Below are positions 35,477 through 43,933 of a stretch of DNA of 64,000 nt, one piece after another (position 1 is the first letter of the stretch; each line of letters starts with the position of its first letter). The position numbers and the translations under genes are program-made. The notes beneath the pieces are model-generated. The model worked only from the letters and a program-made list of their open reading frames with translations. It was not told the origin of the DNA and made no database searches. Origin of the DNA: Rufibacter psychrotolerans. Lineage in GTDB: Bacteria; Bacteroidota; Bacteroidia; Cytophagales; Hymenobacteraceae. The stretch lies in the NCBI RefSeq assembly GCF_016924645.1, contig NZ_JAFFJV010000009.1, forward strand, positions 186,001 to 250,000, in the 5' to 3' direction.

Positions 35477-35627
35477 CGTTTAGAGGCTGTTTTTGATAGA
35501 ACATACCCGAAACGAGGTACAGGGCAGTTGTTCAGGTGTGAGCCCCGGGCGCAAGCGTGCGCGGGTGCGTTTTAGCACTGCGAACTTCTGTTTAGGGGCT
35601 GTTTTCTGAAAACTGGTTCCAAAACAG
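35477..35627. repeat. Two P-family palindromes
   Basis: A decayed copy at 35477-35514 (GCGTTTAGAGGCTG onward) and a better one at 35588-35627 (CTGTTTAGGGGCTGTTTTC then GAAAACTGGTTCCAAAACAG). They follow the MscS stop by 8 and 119 bases. Confidence 0.6.
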
Positions 35628-35744
35628 GAGTACCCGACAGGACCTGCGCCAGGCTCACCTTTTTCTACTGGCAGGAAATAGCGCGCGTACAGGGGCAGAG
35701 CCCGGGCATTGACCAAACTGGTGAACGGAGGCTTTGGGCTAGAA

Positions 35745-35814
35745 AGGTTTTGGCCCTGTTTTACAGAAAACACCCCAAAAAAGGCGGCGCGGGGCAGCCT
35801 TCTTTTGGGGTGTT
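35745..35814 (-). terminator. Compound hairpin between convergent genes
   Basis: A P-like palindrome (35745-35783) overlaps a stronger stem (35769-35785 with 35797-35814, AACACCCCAAAA with TTTTGGGGTGTT and a paired GGC/GCC extension). It lies 23 bases beyond the stop of the minus-strand metallopeptidase gene and could terminate both converging transcripts. Confidence 0.65.
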
Positions 35815-35836
35815 GGTTTTTGGGGCAGTACTGGGG

Positions 35837-36907
35837 TTAGCCCCGTTTCCGGTTGCGGGCGACCAGATTATGGATGTACCTGAGCTTCTCCACCACGGGG
35901 GGCGAGAAGGTTTCGGGGAGCAGGTCAGGCAGGCCCAGGGAGCGGTTTACTTCGTTAACTTTCAGGCTCAGGTCGGCGTAGCGGAGCAGCATGGTGTCAA
36001 ACTGGTTGTCTACCAGATCGTCTTCGGGGAGTTCCAGCAGCTCGGCGTTGTCGGCGGTGTCCAGCACCGAGACCATGTCCAGGTAGGTGCCCCAGGTTTC
36101 GGCAAAGTCTTCCCAGGGGTGCATGGTGGCGTACGCGCTGATGTAGCTGGCCCGCCAGTTGGCCTTGGGCCCGTTGGCGTAGTACTGCTGCATGGCAGCG
36201 CTGTAGGTGGGGTTTTCATGGTCGCCGAAGAGGGCCTTGTAGGCGGCCTCGTCTTTGCCCTGCACCAGCAACTGCCAGTAGTAGTGCCCAATCTCATGCC
36301 GGAAATGCCCGATGAGCGTGCGGTGGGCCTCGTTCATCTGCACGCGCAGCTTCTCGCGCTCCACAGAGTCGGCCTCCTGCACGTTGATGGTGATCTTGCC
36401 ATCGGCGTGGCCGGTGTACACTTTCTCGCCCGGGCCAATCTGCAGCCAGCCCAGGGTGGTGGGCGGCACGTCTTCCTTGAAGTCAAACGACAGCGGCAGC
36501 TCAAACTGCTCCTGCCGGGAACCGTAGGGAAGGCCTATTTCATCCAGCAGGTAGAGCAGGCGCCGTTTGGCCACCTCCAGTTTGTACCACTTGGCCGGAT
36601 TGCCCTCCACCGACAAGTCCGGGATGGTCTCGGTGAGTTGACAGTAGTCGCACAGAGTTTGACCTGACCGCGCCTGTCCCGAGGATTCTACCATGCGGTT
36701 GCAGACGTGGTGCGTGGCGTAGTTGTAGCACTTCACCACGTGAGCCTGACAACTGGAGTTCAGGCAGCGGTAACCGCCCTGCCCGTCTGGCTCCATGGCG
36801 TGGATGCCCTTGCAGACCGGGCACCAGCCCACCTCCCGCTGGCACGAAAGGCACTGGGAGTTCTCAAAGAATAGTTTATTGCCGCAGGCGCAGTGGTAGG
36901 TTTTCAT
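35837..36907 (-). CDS. Zinc-ribbon putative metallopeptidase (DUF2248/Zn_peptidase_2)
   Basis: 356 residues. The N-terminal quarter is packed with Cys pairs (C6-C8, C19-C22, C29-C32, C48-C53, C86-C89), indicating several zinc ribbons. The core holds the zincin motif HEIGH (H204, E205, H208) in HFRHEIGHYYWQ. This matches the putative zinc-binding metallopeptidase family often annotated DUF2248. It lies 89 bases after a transglutaminase-like gene on the same strand and forms the last gene of the ATP-grasp/alpha-E/transglutaminase cluster. A role in processing or removing the product of that cluster is inferred. Confidence 0.9.
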   Translation of the reverse strand: MKTYHCACGNKLFFENSQCLSCQREVGWCPVCKGIHAMEPDGQGGYRCLNSSCQAHVVKCYNYATHHVCNRMVESSGQARSGQTLCDYCQLTETIPDLSVEGNPAKWYKLEVAKRRLLYLLDEIGLPYGSRQEQFELPLSFDFKEDVPPTTLGWLQIGPGEKVYTGHADGKITINVQEADSVEREKLRVQMNEAHRTLIGHFRHEIGHYYWQLLVQGKDEAAYKALFGDHENPTYSAAMQQYYANGPKANWRASYISAYATMHPWEDFAETWGTYLDMVSVLDTADNAELLELPEDDLVDNQFDTMLLRYADLSLKVNEVNRSLGLPDLLPETFSPPVVEKLRYIHNLVARNRKRG

Positions 36908-36995
36908 GTTGGTAAGGGTAAGCTAAGAGTAGTTGTACCTCGGGCGCAAGGCGCCGGGCAGGCAGCGGGTATAGTCTGAAACAGTTCTAAACCTG

Positions 36996-37868
36996 TCATT
37001 GCTGCGCCGATTGGGCCAGGTCGGCGGGTTGTATCTTTACGCCATACGCCGTTTTGTGCCCGCCGGTGGTTTTCAGGACGCCCTTGAGCGGACTGCAGTC
37101 GCTGTAGTCGGCGCCGTGGGCGGCCTTCACGTGGTGAAGGTTGGCCAGCAGGTTGTTGGTGGGGTCAAAGCCTTGCCAGCCCATGCCGGGCACGTAGGCC
37201 TCGGCCCAGGCGTGCATCACGGCCGTGCCGGTCAGGTTGTGGCCTTGGTTCAGGTACCCCGACACGTAGCGGCAGGGAATCTTGTTGAGCCGGGCAATGC
37301 CGATGAACAAGTGGGTGTAGTCCTGGCAAACGCCCCGGCCCAACTGGATCACCTCGCTCACGGTGGTGTGCACGTGCGTGGGCTCAGGGTCAAACTCCAG
37401 CATCTGGTGAATAAAGCCGTTGAGCTGGGTGAGGTAGTCGTACACCTTCTGGTCTTCTTTCCTGAACAGCAGGCGGTCTTTAAACTGGTCTTCAATGAGG
37501 GTGTAATGCCCGGTGCCCAGGTACAGGTGGTGGTCAATGAAGAAGTCATAGGCAGCCAGCTGCGCCTGCTCTTCCTCCACCGAAAGGGGCGGCCGGAACG
37601 GCACAAAAGGCTGGCTTTTCTCCACCCGGGCCGTCATCTCAAAGCTGAACTCGGTGAAGGGTTGGGCCGAGTACAGGCTGGTAACCTCAAACCCGAACGG
37701 GTTCTTGTGCCAGAACTCCTCAGTATTGAGCGAGTGCCGGAACGTGACCTGCTTCACCCGCTGTGTCTCGTCCTGGCAAGGCGAAATCAGGAACGAGAAA
37801 AAAGCTTCGTGCACGGGCTCGTCATAGGTGTTGTGGGTGAAGTAGTTGATTTCGTATTCTGTGGTCAT
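36996..37868 (-). CDS. Transglutaminase-like cysteine protease family protein
   Basis: 290 residues. The N-terminal beta domain (bacterial transglutaminase-like N-terminal region, about 1-95) is followed by the transglutaminase core. The catalytic triad is visible: Cys181 in GRGVCQDYTHLF, His219 in AVMHAWAEAYVPG and Asp235 in WQGFDPTNN. There is no signal peptide, so it is probably cytosolic. Bacterial members beside alpha-E and circularly permuted ATP-grasp genes are thought to act as peptidases or amide transferases on a ligated peptide product. It is 18 bases downstream of the alpha-E gene, so they are co-transcribed. Confidence 0.92.
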   Translation of the reverse strand: MTTEYEINYFTHNTYDEPVHEAFFSFLISPCQDETQRVKQVTFRHSLNTEEFWHKNPFGFEVTSLYSAQPFTEFSFEMTARVEKSQPFVPFRPPLSVEEEQAQLAAYDFFIDHHLYLGTGHYTLIEDQFKDRLLFRKEDQKVYDYLTQLNGFIHQMLEFDPEPTHVHTTVSEVIQLGRGVCQDYTHLFIGIARLNKIPCRYVSGYLNQGHNLTGTAVMHAWAEAYVPGMGWQGFDPTNNLLANLHHVKAAHGADYSDCSPLKGVLKTTGGHKTAYGVKIQPADLAQSAQQ

Positions 37869-37886
37869 GCCTGAAAACTCCCGCCC

Positions 37887-38837
37887 CTAATTGTAACTGA
37901 GATACTTGGTGTTGAGTACGTTGGCCAGCTCGTAGATCTCGCCCAGGGTCTTGTGCAGGAACTCCTCGGGGGCGTCTTCTATCTCTTCCACGGTGGTGTA
38001 CTGAATGTGGCAGGCCAGCCTGCTGGCCTTGAAGTGAATGGAGCCTTTCTTGTTCTCTTCCTGCAGGAAAATGCCCTCAATGCACTGCCGCGCAGACCCC
38101 AGACTAAACGCCACCGACTTGGGGAACGACGGGTCAAAGAGCAGGAAGTTGAGCACGTGGTGCTTGTTGGGCGCGGTGCGCTGGCACCGCATGTACATGT
38201 CAAACGACTCGGCGCTGAGCAGGGTAGAGGTCCAGAGATAGTTCTCAAAGGCATTGCCCTGCTGGGTGGCCTGCAGCTTCTGCTTGTCGTGGAGTTTGGC
38301 CAGCAAGATGTTGATGATCTGCACGGCCCGCTCCAGGTGCATGCCCAGCGAGAGCAGCAGCCACACCTCGTTGCGCAGCAGCGTGTTCTCTACGTACCCT
38401 TTTATGATGTAGCTGTTTTCCTCAATGCGGCGGGCAAAGTACTCAATCTCCTCGGCCTGGAAACCGGCCGCGGCGTACGCGTTTATCTTGTGGTAAAAAG
38501 AGTTGATGGCCTCCCACAGCTCAATGGAGATGCTGTCGCGCACGCCCCGCGCGTTCTCGCGCACTTTGTCAATATAGCCCAGGATGGAGGCGGGGTTGTC
38601 TTCTGAGATGGTGGTGTACCGGATGACCTCATTTTCTTCCAGGGGCTGCTGGGTGCCCAGAAAGCCCTGCGTGTTGCCCGACATCTGCAGGATAGACGCC
38701 AGCACCAGGTCATTGCGCTGCACCAGCGGAGAGTCGACCGAGGCCACGTACTGCACCCGGGTGTAGCGGGCAATGTGCTCGGCCCTTTCCAGGTAGCGGC
38801 CCATCCAAAACAAGCTGTTTCCTATTCTTGATAGCAT
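37887..38837 (-). CDS. Alpha-E domain protein
   Basis: 316 residues, all-helical. The N-terminus MLSRIGNSLFWMGRYLERAE is the diagnostic start of the alpha-E family; conserved Arg/Glu pairs recur along the chain (YFARRIEENSYIIKG, HLERAVQIIN). The biochemical role is unknown, but the family is almost always encoded with circularly permuted ATP-grasp and transglutaminase-like proteins, as here. It starts about 217 bases after the ATP-grasp stop, with a GC hairpin between, and runs directly into the transglutaminase gene. Confidence 0.93.
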   Translation of the reverse strand: MLSRIGNSLFWMGRYLERAEHIARYTRVQYVASVDSPLVQRNDLVLASILQMSGNTQGFLGTQQPLEENEVIRYTTISEDNPASILGYIDKVRENARGVRDSISIELWEAINSFYHKINAYAAAGFQAEEIEYFARRIEENSYIIKGYVENTLLRNEVWLLLSLGMHLERAVQIINILLAKLHDKQKLQATQQGNAFENYLWTSTLLSAESFDMYMRCQRTAPNKHHVLNFLLFDPSFPKSVAFSLGSARQCIEGIFLQEENKKGSIHFKASRLACHIQYTTVEEIEDAPEEFLHKTLGEIYELANVLNTKYLSYN

Positions 38838-39000
38838 AGATTTCTTGGCCCGGGGCTGGCGTTCTACGTCCTGAGCGCCAGCACCAGGCAGCGGGTATAA
38901 AGGTTTACGTCTGTTACTTACTTGAAATTACCGGAAGGGTTCCCTTCCAAGGGATCAGGTCAGCGGGATTTAAGTGGATGCCTCCCCAAACGGGTGAAAA

Positions 39001-39031
39001 CCACCCCGCGGCCGCCTGGCCGCCGGGGTGG
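39001..39031 (-). terminator. GC-rich hairpin after the ATP-grasp gene
   Basis: CCACCCCG arms pair around a GGCCGCCTGGCC core; on the minus strand it is followed by TTTTC. It lies 24 bases beyond the ATP-grasp stop and may attenuate read-through into the alpha-E gene. Confidence 0.5.
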
Positions 39032-39054
39032 CCATCCACAAAACCGCGCCCCGG

Positions 39055-40650
39055 CTATTCCATCTTGCCCATGGTCATACCGGTGGGGCCCATGTGCAGG
39101 GTCTGGCCGTTCAGCTGCAGGGTCTGGGTGCCGGCGCTCTGGTCCTGCGCCATGGTGTCGCTGGGCTGGTCGTCGCGCATGACCCAGGTGTCTTTAGACC
39201 CGCCGCCCTGCGAGGAGTTCACAATGAGGCTGCCCTTCTTGAGCGCCACCCTGGACAAGCCCCCGCGCAGCACAAACTGCCGGTCTTTGCCCAGCAAGGC
39301 AAAAGTGCGCAGGTCTACGTGGCGCGGCTCAAAGCGGTCTTCGCCCTCAATGAACGTGGCGTGCATAGACAGGTCCATGATAGGCTGGGCAATGTACTTG
39401 CGGCGGTTCTGGGTAATGAGCTGCTTAAACTCACTGATCTGCTCTTTGGTGGCTTTGTTGCCAATGAGAATGCCGTACCCGCCGCTCTCATCCACGGGTT
39501 TCACCACCAGTTGGTCCATATGCTCCAGCACGTACTGGAAGTCATCGTCCTTCTCGCAGCGGTAGGTGAGCACGTTGTGGAGGATGGGCTCTTCGCCCAG
39601 GTAGTATTTGATAATGTCGGGCACGTAGGTGTACACGGCCTTGTCATCGGCGAAGCCGGTCCCCGGCGCGTTCACCAGGGTCACGTTGCCCTCACGGTAG
39701 GCGGCCATGAGGCCGGGCACGCCCAGCACCGAGTCTGGGTTGAACGCCAGCGGGTCAATAAAGGCATCGTCTACGCGGCGGTACACCACGTCTACCCGTT
39801 TGGGCCCGTTAATGGTCTTCATGTACACGAAGTTCTTCTCCACGTACAGGTCGCGGCCCTCTACCAGCGGAACGCCCATGGTGAGCGACAGGTAGGCGTG
39901 CTCAAAGTAAGCCGAGTTGTACACGCCCGGGGTGAGCACCACGCAGGTGGGCGCGTCTACGCCGGCCGGCGCCACCGACTGCATGGTGGCCAGCAGTTCC
40001 TGCGGATACTCCTGCACCGTGCTTACCTTGAACTTGCGGAACGTCTCCAGCAGGGCGCGCTTCATGGCCACGCGGTTGGTGAGTACGTAGCTGATGCCCG
40101 AGGGGCACCGGATGTTGTCTTCCAGCACGTAGTACTTGCCGTCGCTGTGCTTGATCAGGTCGGTGCCCGAGATGTGGTTGTAGATGCCGCCCGCCGGTTT
40201 AATGTCCAGCATGGCTTTGACGTAGTTTTTGGAGGAGAAGATCAGGTCGGCGGGCACCACCTTGTCGCGCAAGATGTGCTTGTTGGTGTAAATGTCCTGG
40301 ATGAACAGGTTGAGCGCCACGCAGCGCTGCACAATGCCCTTCTCCAGCTGGGCCCACTCGGCGGCCTGGATGATGCGCGGGAACAGGTCAAACGGGAAAA
40401 TGCGCTCCACGCCCTTGGCCTTGTCGGTGTACACCGAGAACGTGATGCCCTGGTTGAAGAACGAGGCCTTGGCGTGCTCGTTGAGCTTCCGGAAGTCTTC
40501 CTTGGAGAACTTTGAGAATTGGTTGAATATTGATTGATACTGTGGATTCACGGTGCCGGCTTGGCCGAACACTTCATCCAGAAACTGCGGAGGGGTCTGA
40601 TAATTACCAAACACACCACTAGACATCCCCTGGCGCATGGTCATATTCAT
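39055..40650 (-). CDS. Circularly permuted type 2 ATP-grasp protein
   Basis: 531 residues. Family landmarks are visible: KYYVLEDNIRCPSGISYV, the VLTPGVYNSAYFEHAYLS region, NAPGTGFADDKAVYTYVPD and VKPVDESGGYGILIG, which form the nucleotide and metal site of this permuted ATP-grasp fold. Such enzymes ligate carboxylates to amines with ATP. With alpha-E, transglutaminase and Zn-peptidase genes downstream on the same strand, it probably makes an amide-linked peptide or modification. The N-terminal Met-rich segment offers two close ATG codons (40650 and 40635). The gene is upstream-most of the cluster. Confidence 0.93.
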   Translation of the reverse strand: MNMTMRQGMSSGVFGNYQTPPQFLDEVFGQAGTVNPQYQSIFNQFSKFSKEDFRKLNEHAKASFFNQGITFSVYTDKAKGVERIFPFDLFPRIIQAAEWAQLEKGIVQRCVALNLFIQDIYTNKHILRDKVVPADLIFSSKNYVKAMLDIKPAGGIYNHISGTDLIKHSDGKYYVLEDNIRCPSGISYVLTNRVAMKRALLETFRKFKVSTVQEYPQELLATMQSVAPAGVDAPTCVVLTPGVYNSAYFEHAYLSLTMGVPLVEGRDLYVEKNFVYMKTINGPKRVDVVYRRVDDAFIDPLAFNPDSVLGVPGLMAAYREGNVTLVNAPGTGFADDKAVYTYVPDIIKYYLGEEPILHNVLTYRCEKDDDFQYVLEHMDQLVVKPVDESGGYGILIGNKATKEQISEFKQLITQNRRKYIAQPIMDLSMHATFIEGEDRFEPRHVDLRTFALLGKDRQFVLRGGLSRVALKKGSLIVNSSQGGGSKDTWVMRDDQPSDTMAQDQSAGTQTLQLNGQTLHMGPTGMTMGKME

Positions 40651-41516
40651 AGGTTCATTGCTATATGGTATCTACTGTTGTTGAAGCGGTGTACTTCTTA
40701 AAATGCAAATAGTTGATCCTTGATACTCAAGGGGTTGCTCCGGTTTTCTACGGATGTCCTACTCCGCGGCTTCTTTGTTTTTGGGGTATTTTCTGCGTTT
40801 TACCCAAGAAATAAAGCAAAGAGCGGCAGGCGAAATCTGTACGCCGGAGAGCTGGATCCTGGTGATCGGGAGCTTCCTGAAGTGCAACTACGCAAAAGGG
40901 GTGGGGAAAAGTTATGCTTGCAGCGGGTCTGGGGGCCGAGAGGGGCCTAAATTCAGTACATGCCTGTGTATTTACCGTATTTTCCGCAGGGGGCTTCATG
41001 GCAATTTCCCCGGCGGCTGGGTTTCTTCCGGGTGTTTCTGGAGGCCCAACCCAGAAGTGCACGCTGGTTTCTTCCAGAAGTACCATCGCCTGCTTGCTTG
41101 GTCGGGGTGAAGTACTCCGTAGGGTGACAGGTTCCGGCTTTTCCGCTGCTAGCGTTTTACTACCTGTTTTATCCCTCTTTCCCTGGAAACATCCTTAAAA
41201 CAGGAGATGCGGCCCAGAGCTTTTCCTCAGAAGCTCTGGGCCGCAGCCCTAAAAGGAAAACAGGCACCCCACTGGCGTATGCGGCGGCTGGGTGCCTGCT
41301 TGCAGAAAGAGCCTTTCGCGGGTTTTTAGCCTGTTTTGGTAAAAGTAGCCTTAAAACGTTGGTACCAGCGGTCACTCGCGGCAGCGGTATTGAACTTTGA
41401 AACAGCTTTAAAAAGACTAAAAACAGCGCAGCCCCGCCTGGTGCGTAGGCAGGGCTGCGCGGTGCAGGAGAAAACCCTGTTGGCAAAACTAACGCGGGAG
41501 GCCAGGCAACAAGCGC
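40651..41516. other. Long intergenic region with several hairpins
   Basis: No gene is supported. Structures seen: a decayed P-like palindrome at about 40769-40820; a 14-bp perfect hairpin at 41209-41244 (GCGGCCCAGAGCTT arm); a smaller hairpin at 41261-41298 (CAGGCACCC with GGGTGCCTG); a P copy at 41319-41362 (GTTTTTAGCCTG to CCTTAAAACG); and a terminator at 41426-41460. Such clustering of hairpins without genes is unusual. Confidence 0.5.
41426..41460 (-). terminator. Intrinsic terminator for the His/Gly-rich protein gene
   Basis: A 13-bp stem with one mismatch (GCGCAGCCC arm), followed on the minus strand by TGTTTTTAGTCTTTTT, 57 bases past the stop at 41517. Confidence 0.72.
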
Positions 41517-42347
41517 CTAGCGGGTAAAGCCGCCCAGTTCAGAATCGCCGCGGCTGGAGTTCTGTGAAGAAGAGGTGTCGCCGTAGCTGCCCCGGCCGCC
41601 GCCGTAACTGCTGCCTCCCATGGGGCCGTAGCCGCCCAGGTTGCCCGAGGTGGAGCCGTAGGAGTTGTCGCCCCAGGTGCCGCCCTGGTGCCCGCCCACG
41701 TAGCCCCGGCCCGCGCCGTAGTTGGTGCCGCCGTAAGAACTGCCCAGCCCCGAGCCGTAGCGGTCTGGGTAAGACCGGATGCCGTAGTTGGGAATGCCCC
41801 GGTCTGAGTGCAAGCCAGAATCGCCTAAGCCGCTGCCAAACTGCGTACTCTGGTAGCCGTCGCGGTCGCCGCTGTAATACGCTTGTTCGTCCTGGTGGGC
41901 GCCGTAGCGGTGTTCGCTGTTGAGGGTGTTGAACCGGTCTGAGGTGCCGTCATAACTGGAGATGCCGTAGCCCTGCCGGATGTTCCCCATCAGGTCCTCG
42001 TCTTCGTTGCCCCGGGGCAGGGTAGGGTCCCGCCGGAAATTATCCTGGTAGGTATCCCCAAACTGGTCCTGGTTGCGGCTGTGGTGGTGCTGGTACGGGT
42101 GCCGGCCCTCCTGGTCCCGGCGGTAGGGACGGTCAGCATCGTGCGGCTGGTGGTAGCCGTGGTTCTGGGATTGGTGGTGCTGGCCGGGCGCATGGGGGTG
42201 GTACTGGTGCAGGTGCTGGTAATCGCGGCTCATCTCACGGCCGGGCCAGTCCTGCTGGTGGGGGTGGTACTGGTGTTGGTGGTGCCCATAGGGGTTTGGG
42301 TTGCGGTAATCGCCGTTGCCGTAGCGATCCTGGTCATGTCTTTCCAT
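41517..42347 (-). CDS. Low-complexity His-rich/Gly-Tyr-rich protein
   Basis: 276 residues with two compositional halves. Residues 1-90 are dominated by His, Gln, Tyr, Asp and Pro (HHQHQYHPHQQ, HHHSRNQDQ). Residues from about 170 to the end are dominated by Gly, Ser, Tyr and Arg (SGLGSSYGGTNYGAGRGYV, SSYGGGRGSYGD). A short more ordered stretch in the middle contains RQGYGISSYD. No signal peptide or known fold is seen; it is predicted mostly disordered. It could bind metal through the His-rich part or phase-separate or bind RNA through the Gly-Tyr part; neither is shown. Codon use matches its GC-rich neighbours, so it is likely native. Confidence 0.7.
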   Translation of the reverse strand: MERHDQDRYGNGDYRNPNPYGHHQHQYHPHQQDWPGREMSRDYQHLHQYHPHAPGQHHQSQNHGYHQPHDADRPYRRDQEGRHPYQHHHSRNQDQFGDTYQDNFRRDPTLPRGNEDEDLMGNIRQGYGISSYDGTSDRFNTLNSEHRYGAHQDEQAYYSGDRDGYQSTQFGSGLGDSGLHSDRGIPNYGIRSYPDRYGSGLGSSYGGTNYGAGRGYVGGHQGGTWGDNSYGSTSGNLGGYGPMGGSSYGGGRGSYGDTSSSQNSSRGDSELGGFTR

Positions 42348-42539
42348 GGTACTTCCGTTTAGGTGAACAATCAGTCTGCTCTTTTTAACGGGAGTACCTG
42401 GTTCCGGTTTACTCTGGGCCAGGGTGGTTCAGTTTCGGGCGCGGCGTGCCATGCCGTTACCGATAAAACCAGGGCAAATGGGTGGGGCGCCTCCTGGGCA
42501 CGGCGATGGAGGGGTGGCTCAGGAAGAAGGGGGCGCGCC

Positions 42540-42794
42540 TTAGCGGTGGGTGCTGGCCAACCGCTTGGCCCGGGCCAGACCGGCTCTGGTCAGGTACAGC
42601 AGCGGAGGCTGGTGCAGGGTGCTGATTTTCAGGAGGCCTTCCTCCGAGAGGCGGAAATAATGCGGCAGCATGGCCTCCTGCCCCAGGTCGAGCCGCTTGC
42701 TTACCCTGGAAGATTCTACCGGAAAATCCTCTGGCATCTCCTTGCATTTCACCAGGCTGTACACCTCGTGTACTATTTTGTCCATCATGTCCAT
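42540..42794 (-). CDS. Small hypothetical protein
   Basis: 84 residues. The N-terminus is helical and amphipathic (DKIVHEVYSLVKCKEM) and the C-terminal half contains LSEEGLLKI and LTRAGLARAKRL, which resembles a small winged-helix-like pattern. There is no signal peptide or membrane helix. Several Met codons at the start leave the exact start open (42794 or 42788/42785). It is isolated between the His/Gly-rich protein gene and an esterase gene, with moderate support as a real gene and no function assigned. Confidence 0.55.
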   Translation of the reverse strand: MDMMDKIVHEVYSLVKCKEMPEDFPVESSRVSKRLDLGQEAMLPHYFRLSEEGLLKISTLHQPPLLYLTRAGLARAKRLASTHR

Positions 42795-43028
42795 GCCCTG
42801 ACCCTTTTACAGCCCATAAGCTTCTACCAATTGTTCATTAAATTGGTTAAACCTCTTAAACTGTAAAATGTTTTTGGATTAAAAAGTGAAGATCATGGCA
42901 GAAACAGCCCAGTTGGCGAACGTACCCCTGAAGTTGATAAAGGTAAGTACAAGGCTTTTACGGAACAAGCCGGCCGGGTTATTTCCTTGCTGGCCCGTTA
43001 GGGAGACCTGCCTTAAAATGGAATAATT

Positions 43029-43721
43029 TTATTTCAGGAACCAGGCAATGGCCTGTTGCGAGACGGTGGCGGGGATCTCGTGCTCGCCCTCAAACTCCAG
43101 GTAGGTGGCTTCCCGGCCCTTGTCCTGGAAGTCCCGCATGATTCGGCGGCTGCAGGAGTCAATGGGCAGCACCCGGTCCTGGGTGCCGTGCGAGAGAAAG
43201 ACCTTGGGGGTGCCGTGGGTTTCCATGGCGTAGGCAAAGCCGGGCGAGAACGCGATCACGTGCGTGAACAGGTCGCCGTTGGTGAGGCCCAGGCACAGGG
43301 CGTAGGAGGCCCCGTCTGAGAACCCGCCAATGGCCAGGCGCTCCGGGTTTACCCTGTACCGCTCAAATACCTGGGCAAGGGCCTGGTCCAGGTAAATCAC
43401 ATCGGGGCCGAACTGGTTGCTGGCAATAATATCCCAGCTGTATTTGCGCGAGGCAGGGGCCAGGAGCACCAGGTTGTGGTGGTCGGCGTAGCGCTGCAGG
43501 AGGCTCATGCCCTGGGCTGGGTCGCCGCCCGAGCCGTGCAGCATCACGGCCAGCGCCGCCGGGGTAGCCGGCGAGTAGCCCTTGGGAACGTACAGCAGCC
43601 CGTCTTTGTGCGGGTCAAGGCCCAGCGGCTGCAGGCCGGTTGGTGCTTCCTGGTGGGTGGCGGGCGTGCTGTGGCCTACGGTCAGGCGCCCCGTGCTGTA
43701 GATGCTTCTTCTAAGAGCCAT
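43029..43721 (-). CDS. Alpha/beta hydrolase (esterase/dienelactone hydrolase-like)
   Basis: About 230 residues if started at the ATG 43721 (MALRRSIYSTG); an upstream ATG at 43784 would add 21 unrelated residues. The fold markers are the oxyanion region VMLHGSGGDP, the nucleophile elbow GGFSDGASYA, the acid loop SHGTQDRVLPI and the catalytic His in EGEHEIP. It is closest to the phospholipase/carboxylesterase and PHB-depolymerase-like groups; no signal peptide is seen. It is monocistronic and divergent from the hydrolase gene at 43934. The substrate is unknown. Confidence 0.85.
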   Translation of the reverse strand: MALRRSIYSTGRLTVGHSTPATHQEAPTGLQPLGLDPHKDGLLYVPKGYSPATPAALAVMLHGSGGDPAQGMSLLQRYADHHNLVLLAPASRKYSWDIIASNQFGPDVIYLDQALAQVFERYRVNPERLAIGGFSDGASYALCLGLTNGDLFTHVIAFSPGFAYAMETHGTPKVFLSHGTQDRVLPIDSCSRRIMRDFQDKGREATYLEFEGEHEIPATVSQQAIAWFLK

Positions 43722-43933
43722 GCTGCCTGGACTTTTGCTTGTGACAAAATGATGCATACGGCAAAAAGACCATTGGTTATGCACGGGGCGGGCTCTCTTT
43801 GCCGGGAGGAGCGGGAGCAGGCAAGATTTTGCGGCAATATCTGCGCGGGAGCGCCCAACCTGTACGGGCAGATGCGTATGTAACAGGTACCCCGACGCCG
43901 TTGTCAGGAGTCCCCTAACCCTACACCAGACAG

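Noticed and set aside
39028..40515. 495-codon plus-strand open frame over the ATP-grasp gene
   Set aside because: Antisense shadow; the minus-strand gene has complete ATP-grasp motifs.
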